64,000 bases of DNA from the NCBI RefSeq assembly GCF_003054245.1, contig NZ_QBKR01000015.1, forward strand, positions 33,124 through 97,123, given 5' to 3'. The DNA comes from Melghirimyces profundicolus. Lineage in GTDB: Bacteria; Bacillota; Bacilli; Thermoactinomycetales; DSM-45169. The notes beneath the pieces were generated by a model. That model did not search any database. It was not told where the DNA came from and was given only the letters and a program-made list of their open reading frames with translations. Of the stretch, positions 25,338 to 33,793 are shown one piece after another. Position 1 is the first letter of the stretch. The number at the start of each line of letters is the position of its first letter. The position numbers and the translations under genes were made by a program.

Positions 25338-26582
25338 GTGTCTGCAGAAATCGGTCACCGGCTCAGACAAGCCCGGGAGTCCCAGGGACTTTCCCTGGAA
25401 GAGATGGAACATCATACCCGGATTCCCGCCCATGATCTGGCGGTACTGGAGGCGGGGGATTTCAGCCGGATTTCCAGTCCTTATTATGTCCGCGCGTATT
25501 TAAGGACTTATGCCCAAACTCTCGGCCTTAACCCCCGGGAGATCCTGGATGAGTACCGGAGGGGAGTGGCCGCTGGGGGGATGCAGACGCCCGACCGCAG
25601 ACGAAAAGGTCCGTTTGCCGGGACCGGCTCCGACCCGGGGGAAGGGCGGGGCCGGTCCCGGCTTCCTTCCCGGCGGCCGAGGAACTCGCCTCCCCCGGCG
25701 GCCCCGCCTTTTGGCAGCCAGGAGAGTTTGGAAGCGGGTGAGCCGGGACGAAATTTGCCTGCCTCCGGGGGAATGAATCGGTTTCCCAGGGGGCGCGGCC
25801 GGACGGGAGTGGATGAACGGGACCGCTTTCATGAAGAAGCGGCAGCGGGGCTCATGCCCGGAGAGGATGGAGCGCCCGGAGGCGGAGGCTCCCGCAGGGT
25901 CAGCATGCCGCCGGATCTTCCGGAACCTCAGGAGCTGGGTCTCTCCCCGCGTAAACCGGGGGAAACGGAAGGCTCCGAGGTTTCCGAAGACGTGGGTCCT
26001 TCCCGCCGGGCGGACGGGGACGTTCGCCAAGGTCGCGGCCACCGCAAACAGGGTGGAAAAACAAAAGCTCAGAGAAAAAAGGAGAGCAATCTTGGAACGT
26101 GGTATACCCGGTTTCTGATCGTGATGGCCATTCTTTTAATCCCTGCCGCCATTTACCTTTTCGCCCTCATGTCCGAAGCCGGATCCGGTGATGCCGAAAA
26201 TCAAGTGCCCCAAAAGGAAGACAAAGGGACGGAGGGGGCGGACAAACCGGAGTCAAATTCTGCAGCTGAACCGATTCTCACCCCGGTGGAGACCGGCGGG
26301 AAAGGAACGGACCGTTATGAGCTGATGAAAGCGGACCACATCGAACTGAAGCTGAAGGGAAAAGGGGAATGCTGGCTCCAGATCCGGGCGCAGGAAGTCG
26401 GGGCGGTGTTGAAAGAAGCTGTCCTCAAAAAAGGCGAAACGTTATCCTTCCCCTATAAAAAAGGAAACGAGCTTTACCTGTTCCTGGGACGGCCTCCCGA
26501 TGTCGATGTGACCGTAAACGGTAAAAAGATCAAAACCTCTTACGAGAACCGAAAATTGATACACATTTCCCTTGTCAAATGA
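25338..26582 (+). CDS. RodZ/YmfM-like HTH membrane protein, copy 2
   Basis: A 414-residue paralogue with the same layout: HTH (LRQARESQGLSLEEMEHHTR, then SPYYVRAYLRTYAQTLGLNP), a linker of about 170 residues rich in Pro, Gly and Arg, one membrane helix (YTRFLIVMAILLIPAAIYLF) and a C-terminal DUF4115-like domain with WLQIRAQEVGAVLKEAVLKKG. GTG 25338 is chosen because AGGAGGTG at 25324-25331 is six bases upstream. It starts 35 bases after copy 1, so the two are probably co-transcribed. The linker differs strongly in sequence between copies while the HTH is conserved. Confidence 0.87.
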   Translation: MSAEIGHRLRQARESQGLSLEEMEHHTRIPAHDLAVLEAGDFSRISSPYYVRAYLRTYAQTLGLNPREILDEYRRGVAAGGMQTPDRRRKGPFAGTGSDPGEGRGRSRLPSRRPRNSPPPAAPPFGSQESLEAGEPGRNLPASGGMNRFPRGRGRTGVDERDRFHEEAAAGLMPGEDGAPGGGGSRRVSMPPDLPEPQELGLSPRKPGETEGSEVSEDVGPSRRADGDVRQGRGHRKQGGKTKAQRKKESNLGTWYTRFLIVMAILLIPAAIYLFALMSEAGSGDAENQVPQKEDKGTEGADKPESNSAAEPILTPVETGGKGTDRYELMKADHIELKLKGKGECWLQIRAQEVGAVLKEAVLKKGETLSFPYKKGNELYLFLGRPPDVDVTVNGKKIKTSYENRKLIHISLVK

Positions 26583-26607
26583 GGCTCCCGGGAGGCGGGA
26601 GCCTTTT
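26583..26607 (+). terminator. Terminator between RodZ-like copies 2 and 3
   Basis: GGCTCCC / GGGAGCC with a seven-base loop, then TTTT. It directly abuts a consensus promoter. Confidence 0.8.
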
Positions 26608-26635
26608 GACATGACCTTGGAAACTCGGTTATACT
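26606..26635 (+). promoter_or_regulatory. Consensus SigA promoter for RodZ-like copy 3
   Basis: TTGACA at 26606-26611 and TATACT at 26630-26635, 18 bases apart. This is one of the best SigA matches in the window. Confidence 0.8.
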
Positions 26636-26727
26636 GTATCGGGACTTCAGACCCGGGTTTCCCTCATCTTCTGAAAGTGGAGAAGAGTCGGGCCCCCGCA
26701 GGTGGCGGCAGGAGGTGTCACAGACTG

Positions 26728-27555
26728 ATGGCGAAACCGACCGACCGGTTGCGAGAGATGCGGGAGAGAGCCGGTTTGTCACTGGAAGAAGTACAGGACC
26801 GGACTAAAATCCAGGTGAGATATCTTCGGGCTGCGGAAGAAGGGGATTTCGACCGTTTTCCCGGGAAATTCTACACCCGTGCGTTTTTGCGGGCCTACGG
26901 AGAGTTTCTGGGGCTGGATCCGGCTCCCCTTCTCCGGCAATTGGAAGAAGTCACGGCTTCTTCGGAAGAGCCGGAACCTTCTCCGGCGGCAACGCTCAGC
27001 CGAAAAGAGCGTTATGCGGCGGGGCGGCGTTCTTCTTCCGTGAGAGTCCGCCGTCTGCTGCCGGGATCGAACCCGCCTTCCCGGAAAAGGTACGCTTGGT
27101 TGCTTCTCGTGTTGTTCGTCTTGTTGATCCCCGCGGTCATCTATTACTTCTCCGCGGCGGAGAAACAGACAGGGGACCCGGAAAAGCCGGCGGCGGCTGA
27201 AGCCCAGGGTGGACAGGCTGGAAAGGAGAAACCATCGGCTGAGATTGAATTGGTAAAACCCTCGGAAACGTATGAGTACGGAGATCTGTTTCTGGTGACG
27301 AAAGCAAAAGAAGTGGAAGTGACCCTGGAAGCAAAGAAGGACACTTGGTTCCGGTATCGTGCGGGCGGCCCGACAAAGGACGTGACCGAAGAAGCGGATC
27401 TTCCGGCGGGAGAGAAGAAGACATTCCGACATCCCGAATGGGTCTCCCTTCTGCTGAAGAATCCGAACCATGTCAAACTGACCGTCAACGGCCATGTGAT
27501 TGAAACCTCGGAGACGACAGAGTCCCACGCCTACCAATTGAAACTGAAGAAATGA
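26728..27555 (+). CDS. RodZ/YmfM-like HTH membrane protein, copy 3
   Basis: The shortest of three tandem paralogues, 275 residues. HTH at residues about 3-70 (LREMRERAGLSLEEVQDRTK, then FYTRAFLRAYGEFLGLDP), a linker of only about 40 residues, a membrane helix (AWLLLVLFVLLIPAVIYYF) and a DUF4115 domain with TWFRYRAGGPTKDVTEEADL. AGGAGGTG at 26710-26717 supports ATG 26728. It has its own consensus SigA promoter and flanking terminators, so it is uncoupled from copies 1 and 2. Its compact linker is closer to ordinary RodZ proteins. Confidence 0.88.
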   Translation: MAKPTDRLREMRERAGLSLEEVQDRTKIQVRYLRAAEEGDFDRFPGKFYTRAFLRAYGEFLGLDPAPLLRQLEEVTASSEEPEPSPAATLSRKERYAAGRRSSSVRVRRLLPGSNPPSRKRYAWLLLVLFVLLIPAVIYYFSAAEKQTGDPEKPAAAEAQGGQAGKEKPSAEIELVKPSETYEYGDLFLVTKAKEVEVTLEAKKDTWFRYRAGGPTKDVTEEADLPAGEKKTFRHPEWVSLLLKNPNHVKLTVNGHVIETSETTESHAYQLKLKK

Positions 27556-27560
27556 CCCGG

Positions 27561-27599
27561 GCAGGGGCCGACGGTTGCCGGTCGGGCCTCTGCTTTTTT
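27561..27599 (+). terminator. Terminator after RodZ-like copy 3
   Basis: GCAGGGGCCGAC pairs with GTCGGGCCTCTGC (one bulge and one G-U), followed by six T. Confidence 0.85.
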
Positions 27600-27638
27600 G
27601 ACGGGGCACCCAACACGCTCGCAAGTCACGCCGGGATC

Positions 27639-27647
27639 TGGTATAAT
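27639..27647 (+). promoter_or_regulatory. Extended -10 promoter of an unassigned transcript
   Basis: TGG-TATAAT, a perfect -10, lies in the gap before pgsA, about 380 bases from that gene. Confidence 0.6.
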
Positions 27648-27653
27648 CGGGCC

Positions 27654-27854
27654 ATAAGTGCGGAAAGACTGAAAACGAACACGCATGCCCCCGGACTCGG
27701 GAGAACCGACGGTATTTCCCGCGACTGTGGCGGTGCCCGCTTTGAGCCCTGCTTGCCGAAAGGGCTTGTTTTGTTCAACAGGTTTTGCCATTGAATACAT
27801 ATTCCTGCCTTCGAGGGTCCGGCGGGAACCGCGGTTATGCTTCCGCCGGTTTTT
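27654..27854 (+). ncRNA. Candidate small RNA or leader with own promoter and terminator
   Basis: From the promoter at 27639-27647 a transcript of about 200 bases would run to the strong hairpin at 27819-27854 (CCGGCGG / CCGCCGG, then five T). Internally, GAGCCC near 27742 can pair with GGGCTT near 27764. I find no convincing protein. A short stretch (CCCGCGACTGTGG) recalls the cobalamin riboswitch core, but the rest of that motif is absent. It could be a small RNA or an attenuated pgsA leader. Confidence 0.4.
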
Positions 27855-28026
27855 GATTCAGCCCGATTATGGTAAGGTTAGATGAGCGAGACCTGGTCGG
27901 TGGAGACGAACACCTGCCGGGGAGCCCGGGTTATGCGGGTGACGAATACAAAACGGACGCGGAGAAGTGGCGGGAGATACGCCCGCACCCTGCGCCCTTC
28001 GATCCTGCGGGGGGAGGTTCGCTGAC

Positions 28027-28611
28027 GTGAATCTGGCCAACAAGATCACACTGGCCCGAATTTTCCTCGTACCAGTGGTGATGCTGTTCCTGCTTGTAAG
28101 ATACGATCTGGGTCAAATCCGTTTCGGCGAAGGGGTTATCACCGTCAGTGAAATTATCGCCACGTTGGTGTTCATCCTGGCGGCGGTGACCGACGGCTTG
28201 GACGGCTATATCGCCCGAAAGCGGAGGCTGGTGACCAATCTGGGGAAATTTCTCGACCCCCTGGCGGACAAGTTGTTGATCTCCGCTGCATTGATCTCCC
28301 TGGTGGAGATGCAGCGGTTGGACGCCTGGATTGCCATTGTGATCATCAGCCGGGAGTTTGCGGTGACGGGCTTAAGGCTGGTGGCTGCAGCCGAAGGAAA
28401 GGTCATTTCGGCCAGCCGCCTCGGAAAGTTGAAAACGATCGTACAAATCATCGCCTTGGCGGCTCTGATGTTGAACAACTTTCCGTTCTCCTCCATCGCC
28501 TTTCCTTTTTCCCTGATTTTAATTTGGTTGGCAGTCATTATTACGATTGTATCCGGGATTGATTATTTCTTAAAAAACCGAAGTGTGATCCGTTTTTCGA
28601 AATCGCGTTGA
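28027..28611 (+). CDS. pgsA: CDP-diacylglycerol--glycerol-3-phosphate 3-phosphatidyltransferase
   Basis: Makes phosphatidylglycerophosphate from CDP-diacylglycerol and glycerol 3-phosphate, the committed step to phosphatidylglycerol. The CDP-alcohol phosphotransferase motif is complete: DGLDGYIAR, then G and the two aspartates in GKFLDPLADK. The 194 residues hold several membrane helices. The start GTG 28027 lies about nine bases after GGGGGAGG at 28009-28017, and the N-terminus NLANKITLARIFLVP matches the family; the longer upstream frame does not. cinA follows at 24 bases, the B. subtilis pgsA-cinA-recA order. Confidence 0.95.
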   Translation: MNLANKITLARIFLVPVVMLFLLVRYDLGQIRFGEGVITVSEIIATLVFILAAVTDGLDGYIARKRRLVTNLGKFLDPLADKLLISAALISLVEMQRLDAWIAIVIISREFAVTGLRLVAAAEGKVISASRLGKLKTIVQIIALAALMLNNFPFSSIAFPFSLILIWLAVIITIVSGIDYFLKNRSVIRFSKSR

Positions 28612-28635
28612 TCACGGACGAAAGGAAGTCGTCGG

Positions 28636-29898
28636 ATGCGCGCTGAACTCGTGGCGGTCGGGACCGAACTGTTGTTGGGTCAAATCGTGGACACCCACTC
28701 CGCTTTTCTGTCGCGGGAGTTATCGGAACTGGGGATCGATGTCTACTTTCATACATCCGTGGGGGACAACCGGGAGCGGCTCCGGGAAGTGGTTCGCCAG
28801 GCGGTTTCCCGCTCCGATCTGGTCATTTTCACCGGAGGACTGGGCCCCACCGAAGATGACTTAACCAAAGAGACAGTGGCTGAGGTCCTGGGGGTTCCGC
28901 TGGTGGAACACCCCCCGTCGGTCGCCGTACTGGAACGGATGTTTTCGGATCGGGGGCTTTCCGTCCCGGCATCCAACTATAAGCAGGCACTGATGTTCGA
29001 GGGGGGGACTGTCTTCGCCAACCCCAACGGGACCGCCCCCGGCGCGGCGGTCACCGTTCGCGGCACCACCTGCGTTCTTCTTCCGGGTCCGCCCACGGAG
29101 CTTTATCCGATGTACCGTGCGGAAGTGCGGCCCTTTCTGATGTCGATCCGCCCGTCGGAGGAAGTGGTGGTCTCCAAGGTACTCCGCTTTTACGGAATCG
29201 GGGAATCCCATCTGATGGAACGAATCGATGAACGGATCCGCAATCAGGATAATCCGACGCTGGCTCCCTTGGCGAAGGAGGGAGAGGTGACCCTCCGACT
29301 GACAGCGAAAGCGGCGGACCGCAAACGGGCCCTTGACATGATTGAGCCGGTGAAAAAAGCGATCCTCCGGTCCGTCGGCCGATATGTCTACGGTGAAGAT
29401 GAGAAAACCCTGGAGAAGGCGGTTGTCCGGGCTCTGGTCCGGAGGGGAAAAACGATGGCGCTGGCAGAAAGCTGCACCGGGGGGGGCCTGGCCCGGATGG
29501 TGACCTCGGTTCCCGGCAGCAGTGCCGCCTTCAGCGGCGGGATCGTCTGTTACACCCATGCGGTGAAAGAACATCAGTTGGGGGTGCCTTCGAACATTCT
29601 GAAGAGCCGGGGGGCCGTCAGCATGGAAGCTGCCAAGGCCCTCGCGGAGGGAGCTTCCCACCGGATCGGTGCCGATTACGGCATCGGAGTCACCGGTGTG
29701 GCCGGTCCCGATCCGGCGGAGGGAAAACCCGTCGGCCTCGTTTACGTGGGACTGGCTGAACGGGGAAGACCGACACGCGTCCACCGGCTCTTCCTGAGCG
29801 GTTCGCGGGAGAAGATCCAGATCCGGGCGGCGAAACATGCACTCTTTATTCTCTTGGAACGATTGAAGAAAGGTGAAGCGACCCATGAAGTCATTTGA
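28636..29898 (+). CDS. cinA: CinA-family protein (NMN deamidase/competence-damage type)
   Basis: 420 residues in two parts. Residues about 1-170 form a molybdopterin-binding-like domain (ELVAVGTELLLGQIVDTHSA, TGGLGPTEDDLTKETVAE). The C-terminal CinA domain (residues about 255-415) has the ALAESCTGGGLARM motif with its catalytic serine, and GVTGVAGP, typical of the PncC amidohydrolase that deamidates nicotinamide mononucleotide. In B. subtilis the gene lies directly before recA and is competence-associated; here a helicase and an Fe-S factor intervene. The end overlaps the helicase start by 14 bases. Confidence 0.94.
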   Translation: MRAELVAVGTELLLGQIVDTHSAFLSRELSELGIDVYFHTSVGDNRERLREVVRQAVSRSDLVIFTGGLGPTEDDLTKETVAEVLGVPLVEHPPSVAVLERMFSDRGLSVPASNYKQALMFEGGTVFANPNGTAPGAAVTVRGTTCVLLPGPPTELYPMYRAEVRPFLMSIRPSEEVVVSKVLRFYGIGESHLMERIDERIRNQDNPTLAPLAKEGEVTLRLTAKAADRKRALDMIEPVKKAILRSVGRYVYGEDEKTLEKAVVRALVRRGKTMALAESCTGGGLARMVTSVPGSSAAFSGGIVCYTHAVKEHQLGVPSNILKSRGAVSMEAAKALAEGASHRIGADYGIGVTGVAGPDPAEGKPVGLVYVGLAERGRPTRVHRLFLSGSREKIQIRAAKHALFILLERLKKGEATHEVI

Positions 29899-31468
29899 CA
29901 GTTTTGAGTTGGATCCCCTCATTCTGAAAGGGATCCGGGACATGGGCTTTGAAGAGCCCTCTCCGATCCAGGCGGAATGCATTCCCGCTGTTCTCCGCGG
30001 GGAGGATGTCATCGGTCAGGCGCAGACGGGGACCGGAAAAACGGCGGCTTTCGGTATTCCGCTCCTGGAACATGTGGACACCAGCCGTCAGAAGGTCCAG
30101 GCCGTGGTGCTGGCTCCCACGCGGGAACTGGCCATCCAGGTTTCCGAGGAACTTCGCAAAATCGGGCGGCCCAAGCGGGTCAAAACTCTGCCCATTTACG
30201 GGGGACAGCCGATCGGCCGCCAGATTAAAGCCCTGAAGCAGGGGGTTCATGTGGTGATCGGGACACCGGGGCGGATGCTGGATCACCTCCGTCGGAAAAC
30301 CCTCCGGCTGGACGATGTGGAAACCTTGGTGTTGGATGAGGCCGATGAAATGCTGGATATGGGCTTCATCGAAGACATTGAAGCGGTGATGGACTATTTA
30401 CCGGAAAGCCGGCAATTGCTTCTCTTCTCGGCCACCATCCCGCCGGCCATTCGTCGCCTGGCCCAGAAATATATGAAAAAACCTCACTATATCACCGTGA
30501 GCCGGGGGGAAGTGACGGCCCCGGTGATTGAGCAGGTCTATTACAGGGTGCTGGAAAACAACAAATTGGAATCCCTGTGCCGGATTCTGGACAGCGAAGA
30601 TGTGGAGCAAGGGATCCTGTTTTGCCGAACGAAAAAAGGAGTGGACGAGTTGGCGGAATCTCTCTCGGCACGGGGATATCTCGCCGACGGCCTTCACGGG
30701 GACATGGCTCAGCAGCAGCGGGACCGGGTGATGAACGCGTTCCGTCGCGGGGACATCGAGCTCTTGGTGGCCACGGACGTGGCGGCCCGGGGAATCGACG
30801 TCGGCACGGTTTCCCACGTGATTAACTACGACATTCCCCAGGACGCGGAGAGCTACGTCCACCGGATCGGCCGGACCGGCCGGGCCGGCCGCACGGGAAT
30901 GGCTCTCACGTTGGTCACCCCCCGGGAGATGAAACAGCTCCGATCCATCGAGTATGAGATCGCCGGCGATCTGGAACCCCGGGACCTGCCCAGTCTGGAA
31001 GAAGTGGCGGAACGGCAGCAGCAGGTGCTGCAAGAACAGCTCGATGAAACGATCCAGTCCGGTGAGTTGATTCCCATTTTCGAAGAGCTGGTGAATAACC
31101 TCACCGAAAAGCACGATGCGGAAAAGATCGCCGCCGCGGCCCTTCACATGGCTTTCTCCCACCGCTTCAAGGGAGGAACCGATGCCGTGTACGATTTCGG
31201 CGAAACCGGCGCTTCCCCGGGCATGGTCCGCTTCTTCATCAACGTGGGCCGCAACGCGGACATCCGGCCGAAAGAACTGGTGAAAGCGATCGCCGAACAG
31301 GCGGGGATCGCAGCCAAAAAGGTGGGCCGGATCAACATCTACGACCGGTTTTCCTTCGTGGAAGTTCCCGAGGAAGCGGCTCCCTTTGTCTTTGAAGCTC
31401 TGAGGAAGACCAAAATCAACGGGGCCCGGGTCAACCTTGAGCCGGCCCGCCCCAGAAACCGCTCCTGA
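29885..31468 (+). CDS. DEAD-box RNA helicase with DbpA-type RNA-binding domain
   Basis: 527 residues. All helicase motifs are visible: Q-motif region GFEEPSPIQAECIP, AQTGTGKTAAFGIP, PTRELAIQ, DEAD within VLDEADEMLDMG, SATIP, and HRIGRTGRAGRTG. The last 80 residues (MVRFFINVGRNADIRPKELV onward) match the DbpA/CsdA C-terminal RNA-binding fold, which directs such helicases to rRNA or cold-shock work. The start ATG 29885 lies inside the end of cinA and follows AAAGGTGAAG. I do not assign a symbol because CshA, DeaD and DbpA types are not separable here. Confidence 0.93.
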   Translation: MKSFDSFELDPLILKGIRDMGFEEPSPIQAECIPAVLRGEDVIGQAQTGTGKTAAFGIPLLEHVDTSRQKVQAVVLAPTRELAIQVSEELRKIGRPKRVKTLPIYGGQPIGRQIKALKQGVHVVIGTPGRMLDHLRRKTLRLDDVETLVLDEADEMLDMGFIEDIEAVMDYLPESRQLLLFSATIPPAIRRLAQKYMKKPHYITVSRGEVTAPVIEQVYYRVLENNKLESLCRILDSEDVEQGILFCRTKKGVDELAESLSARGYLADGLHGDMAQQQRDRVMNAFRRGDIELLVATDVAARGIDVGTVSHVINYDIPQDAESYVHRIGRTGRAGRTGMALTLVTPREMKQLRSIEYEIAGDLEPRDLPSLEEVAERQQQVLQEQLDETIQSGELIPIFEELVNNLTEKHDAEKIAAAALHMAFSHRFKGGTDAVYDFGETGASPGMVRFFINVGRNADIRPKELVKAIAEQAGIAAKKVGRINIYDRFSFVEVPEEAAPFVFEALRKTKINGARVNLEPARPRNRS

Positions 31469-31472
31469 ATGC

Positions 31473-31510
31473 ACGAAAAAACCTGCCGCAGGGCGGCAGG
31501 TTTTTTTCGC
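31473..31510. terminator. Bidirectional terminator between the helicase and the Fe-S factor gene
   Basis: CGAAAAAACCTGCCG pairs with CGGCAGGTTTTTTTCG, giving T-runs on both strands. A second stem, CGCGTCC / GGACGCG (31508-31528) followed by TCTTTTT, adds to it. Confidence 0.9.
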
Positions 31511-31533
31511 GTCCAGATTCCGGACGCGTCTTT

Positions 31534-31845
31534 TTAATGAATCCCCAGCGCCATCTTGGCGTAGCGGGACATCCGGTCTTTGCTCCACGGCGGGTTCCAA
31601 ACGATGTTCACTTCCACATCCTTGACGCCGTCGACCGACTTCACAGCGGTATCCACCATCTCGTTGATCATCCCTGCCAGAGGACAACCCATGGCGGTCA
31701 GGGTCATGGTGACTTTGACATTTCCTTCGTCATCAATGTCCACTCCGTAGACCAGACCCAGGTTGACGATATCGATGTGAAGTTCCGGATCCTCAACGGT
31801 TTCCAAGGCTTCCATAATCTCTTCTTTCATTTTTTCTTTATCCAT
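31534..31845 (-). CDS. Metal-sulfur cluster assembly factor (DUF59/MIP18, SufT-like)
   Basis: A 103-residue DUF59 protein, the only clearly placed minus-strand gene in the first 46 kb. It shows ETVEDPELHIDIVNLGLVY and the conserved cysteine segment TLTAMGCPLAGMI, plus the C-terminal VNIVWNPPWSKDRMS. Such proteins help load Fe-S clusters onto target enzymes; the SufT/YitW group is the closest by size. AAAGGAGTGGG lies upstream on the minus strand. It is divergent from recA and convergent with the helicase, sharing a bidirectional terminator. Confidence 0.9.
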   Translation of the reverse strand: MDKEKMKEEIMEALETVEDPELHIDIVNLGLVYGVDIDDEGNVKVTMTLTAMGCPLAGMINEMVDTAVKSVDGVKDVEVNIVWNPPWSKDRMSRYAKMALGIH

Positions 31846-31939
31846 TTCTTTCCCACTCCTTTACGGGAATCTGGCTTTCACAACCTTTACAGATACCTTA
31901 CCATAAGGAGGGAAGTTATAAAACCGCGGCTGAAAAAAC

Positions 31940-31953
31940 CGAATAAATGTTCG
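31940..31953. promoter_or_regulatory. LexA (DinR) operator of recA
   Basis: CGAATAAATGTTCG matches the Bacillus SOS box CGAAC-N4-GTTCG with a single mismatch. It lies nine bases upstream of the recA -35, within the divergent recA/Fe-S factor spacer. Confidence 0.85.
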
Positions 31954-31962
31954 CAAATCCCC

Positions 31963-31991
31963 TTGGCAGGGACATGAAAAGGATGTATGAT
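31963..31991 (+). promoter_or_regulatory. SigA promoter of recA
   Basis: TTGGCA at 31963-31968 and TATGAT at 31986-31991 with the ideal 17-base spacer, 36 bases before the start. Confidence 0.75.
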
Positions 31992-32027
31992 GAGGATATC
32001 CAAGGGATTCGAAGGAGTGAGGATCGT

Positions 32028-33116
32028 ATGTCCGACCGCCGTCAGGCTTTGGATATGGCATTGAGGCAGATAGAAAAACAATTCGGAAAAGGTTCGATCA
32101 TGAAGATGGGGGAATCCACCGGTCGTCAGGTGGAGACGGTTTCCAGCGGTGCCCTGGCCCTGGATATCTCCCTCGGTGTCGGTGGGTATCCCCGCGGGCG
32201 GGTCATTGAGGTGTACGGTCCGGAGTCGTCGGGGAAAACGACCGTCGCCCTTCATGCCATCGCCGAAGTTCAGCGGAACGGGGGGCAGGCGGCTTTCATC
32301 GACGCGGAACACGCCCTGGATCCCGTTTACGCGCAAAAACTCGGAGTGAACATCGACGAATTGCTGTTGTCCCAGCCCGATACGGGGGAACAGGCTCTGG
32401 AGATCGCTGAGGCTTTGGTGAGGAGCGGGGCCATCGATATCATTGTCGTGGATTCGGTGGCGGCCCTGGTGCCCAAAGCAGAGATCGAAGGGGAGATGGG
32501 GGACTCCCACGTCGGCCTTCAGGCCCGTCTGATGTCTCAGGCTCTCCGGAAGCTTTCCGGTGCCATCAGCAAATCGAAGAGCATCGCCATCTTCATCAAC
32601 CAGATCCGGGAAAAAGTCGGGGTGATGTTCGGCAATCCGGAGACGACCCCCGGTGGCCGTGCCCTGAAGTTTTATTCCAGCGTGCGCCTGGAAGTCCGGC
32701 GCGCGGAGTCGATCAAACAGGGAAACGATATGGTCGGCAACCGCACCCGGATCAAGGTGGTCAAAAACAAAGTGGCCCCGCCCTTCAAGCAGGCGGAAGT
32801 GGACATCATGTACGGGGAAGGAATCTCCAAGGAAGGGAGCATTCTGGACATCGGCAGCGATCTGGACATCGTGAAGAAGAGCGGCGCCTGGTATTCCTTT
32901 GACGGAGACAGACTGGGGCAGGGCCGTGAAAACGCCAAGCAGTTTCTGAAGGAAAACCCCAAAACCGCCTTGGCCATCGAGAACAAGATCCGCGAACACT
33001 TCAACCTGCCGATCGCAAGCCTCCCGGAAGAACAACCGGAGAACAAACCGGAGAAGAAGAAGAAAGCGAAGAAAGAAAAGGAGTCCGAAGCGCTCTCCCT
33101 CGACCTGAAAGAGTGA
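32028..33116 (+). CDS. recA: Recombinase RecA
   Basis: The strand-exchange protein of homologous recombination and activator of LexA self-cleavage. Walker A GPESSGKT is at residues 64-71, [19 protein letters not shown] and the L2-adjacent [19 protein letters not shown] are standard, and a lysine/glutamate-rich tail ends the 362 residues. ATG 32028 follows GAAGGAG; the frame runs upstream through the promoter and LexA box, which excludes longer starts. recX and a Mre11/Rad50-like set follow in the same direction, suggesting an SOS-linked repair cluster. Confidence 0.97.
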   Translation: MSDRRQALDMALRQIEKQFGKGSIMKMGESTGRQVETVSSGALALDISLGVGGYPRGRVIEVYGPESSGKTTVALHAIAEVQRNGGQAAFIDAEHALDPVYAQKLGVNIDELLLSQPDTGEQALEIAEALVRSGAIDIIVVDSVAALVPKAEIEGEMGDSHVGLQARLMSQALRKLSGAISKSKSIAIFINQIREKVGVMFGNPETTPGGRALKFYSSVRLEVRRAESIKQGNDMVGNRTRIKVVKNKVAPPFKQAEVDIMYGEGISKEGSILDIGSDLDIVKKSGAWYSFDGDRLGQGRENAKQFLKENPKTALAIENKIREHFNLPIASLPEEQPENKPEKKKKAKKEKESEALSLDLKE

Positions 33117-33136
33117 CGGACAAGGTGTGAGACCCG

Positions 33137-33790
33137 ATGGAAGCGGCGGGCATGATTACACGGATTGAAAAACAGAAAAGCGGAGCCCCCCGTTACAACA
33201 TCCACATTGACGGGGTATGGCGGTTCGCCGTTCACGAGGATGTTCTGGTACGCTTCGCTCTGTCCAAGGGAATGAAGGTGGAGGCCGGGGAACTGGAGCG
33301 GATCCTGGCGGCGGAAGAGCGGAACAAGGTTCGCCAGGCCGCTCTTCGTTATCTGGGATACCGCCCCCGGACCGTGTGGGAGGTGAGGCAGCACCTCACC
33401 GGAAAGGGATTTGAGGCGGCCCATGTCAATGCGGTCGTCGATGAAATGAAGGATCAGCGCTACCTGGACGATCGGCGCTTTGCCGAAGCGTGGGTGGAGG
33501 AGCGACGCAGGCGGAAGGGTTTCGGGGTTCTCATGCTGAAGCGGGAGCTGGAGCAGAAAGGCATCTCTTCCCCACTGGCGGAGGAAGTGTTAAGCCGTTT
33601 GGAGCAGGAAGAAGAAAGGGAGCTCGCCCGTGAGGTGGCCGAAAAGCGATACCGTCGTCTCGCGGGAGAACCTTGGCCCAAGGTGGAAAGACGCCTGGGC
33701 CAGTATCTGTTGCGGCGGGGCTTCCCTCCCCCGCTCGTGTACGGTTTGCTCCGGGATTTTCGAACACGGCATGAAAGGAAGGAGGAATAG
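33137..33790 (+). CDS. recX: Regulatory protein RecX
   Basis: A 217-residue, highly charged helical protein of the RecX family, which binds and modulates RecA filaments. Family repeats are visible: ALRYLGYRPRTVWEVRQHL, then DQRYLDDRRFAEAWVEERRR and KGFGVLMLKRELEQKGIS. It starts 20 bases after recA; AAGGTG lies nine bases before ATG 33137, and ATG 33152 is a second possible start. The stop is three bases before the next gene, so recA-recX and the nuclease module may be one transcript. Confidence 0.93.
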   Translation: MEAAGMITRIEKQKSGAPRYNIHIDGVWRFAVHEDVLVRFALSKGMKVEAGELERILAAEERNKVRQAALRYLGYRPRTVWEVRQHLTGKGFEAAHVNAVVDEMKDQRYLDDRRFAEAWVEERRRRKGFGVLMLKRELEQKGISSPLAEEVLSRLEQEEERELAREVAEKRYRRLAGEPWPKVERRLGQYLLRRGFPPPLVYGLLRDFRTRHERKEE

Positions 33791-33793
33791 CCG

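Noticed and set aside
27654..27854. Cobalamin riboswitch or 6S RNA before pgsA
   Set aside because: Only a short stretch resembles the cobalamin core, the preceding conserved hairpin is missing, and the downstream gene makes no sense for B12 control. No 6S-like closing stem and central bubble could be drawn.
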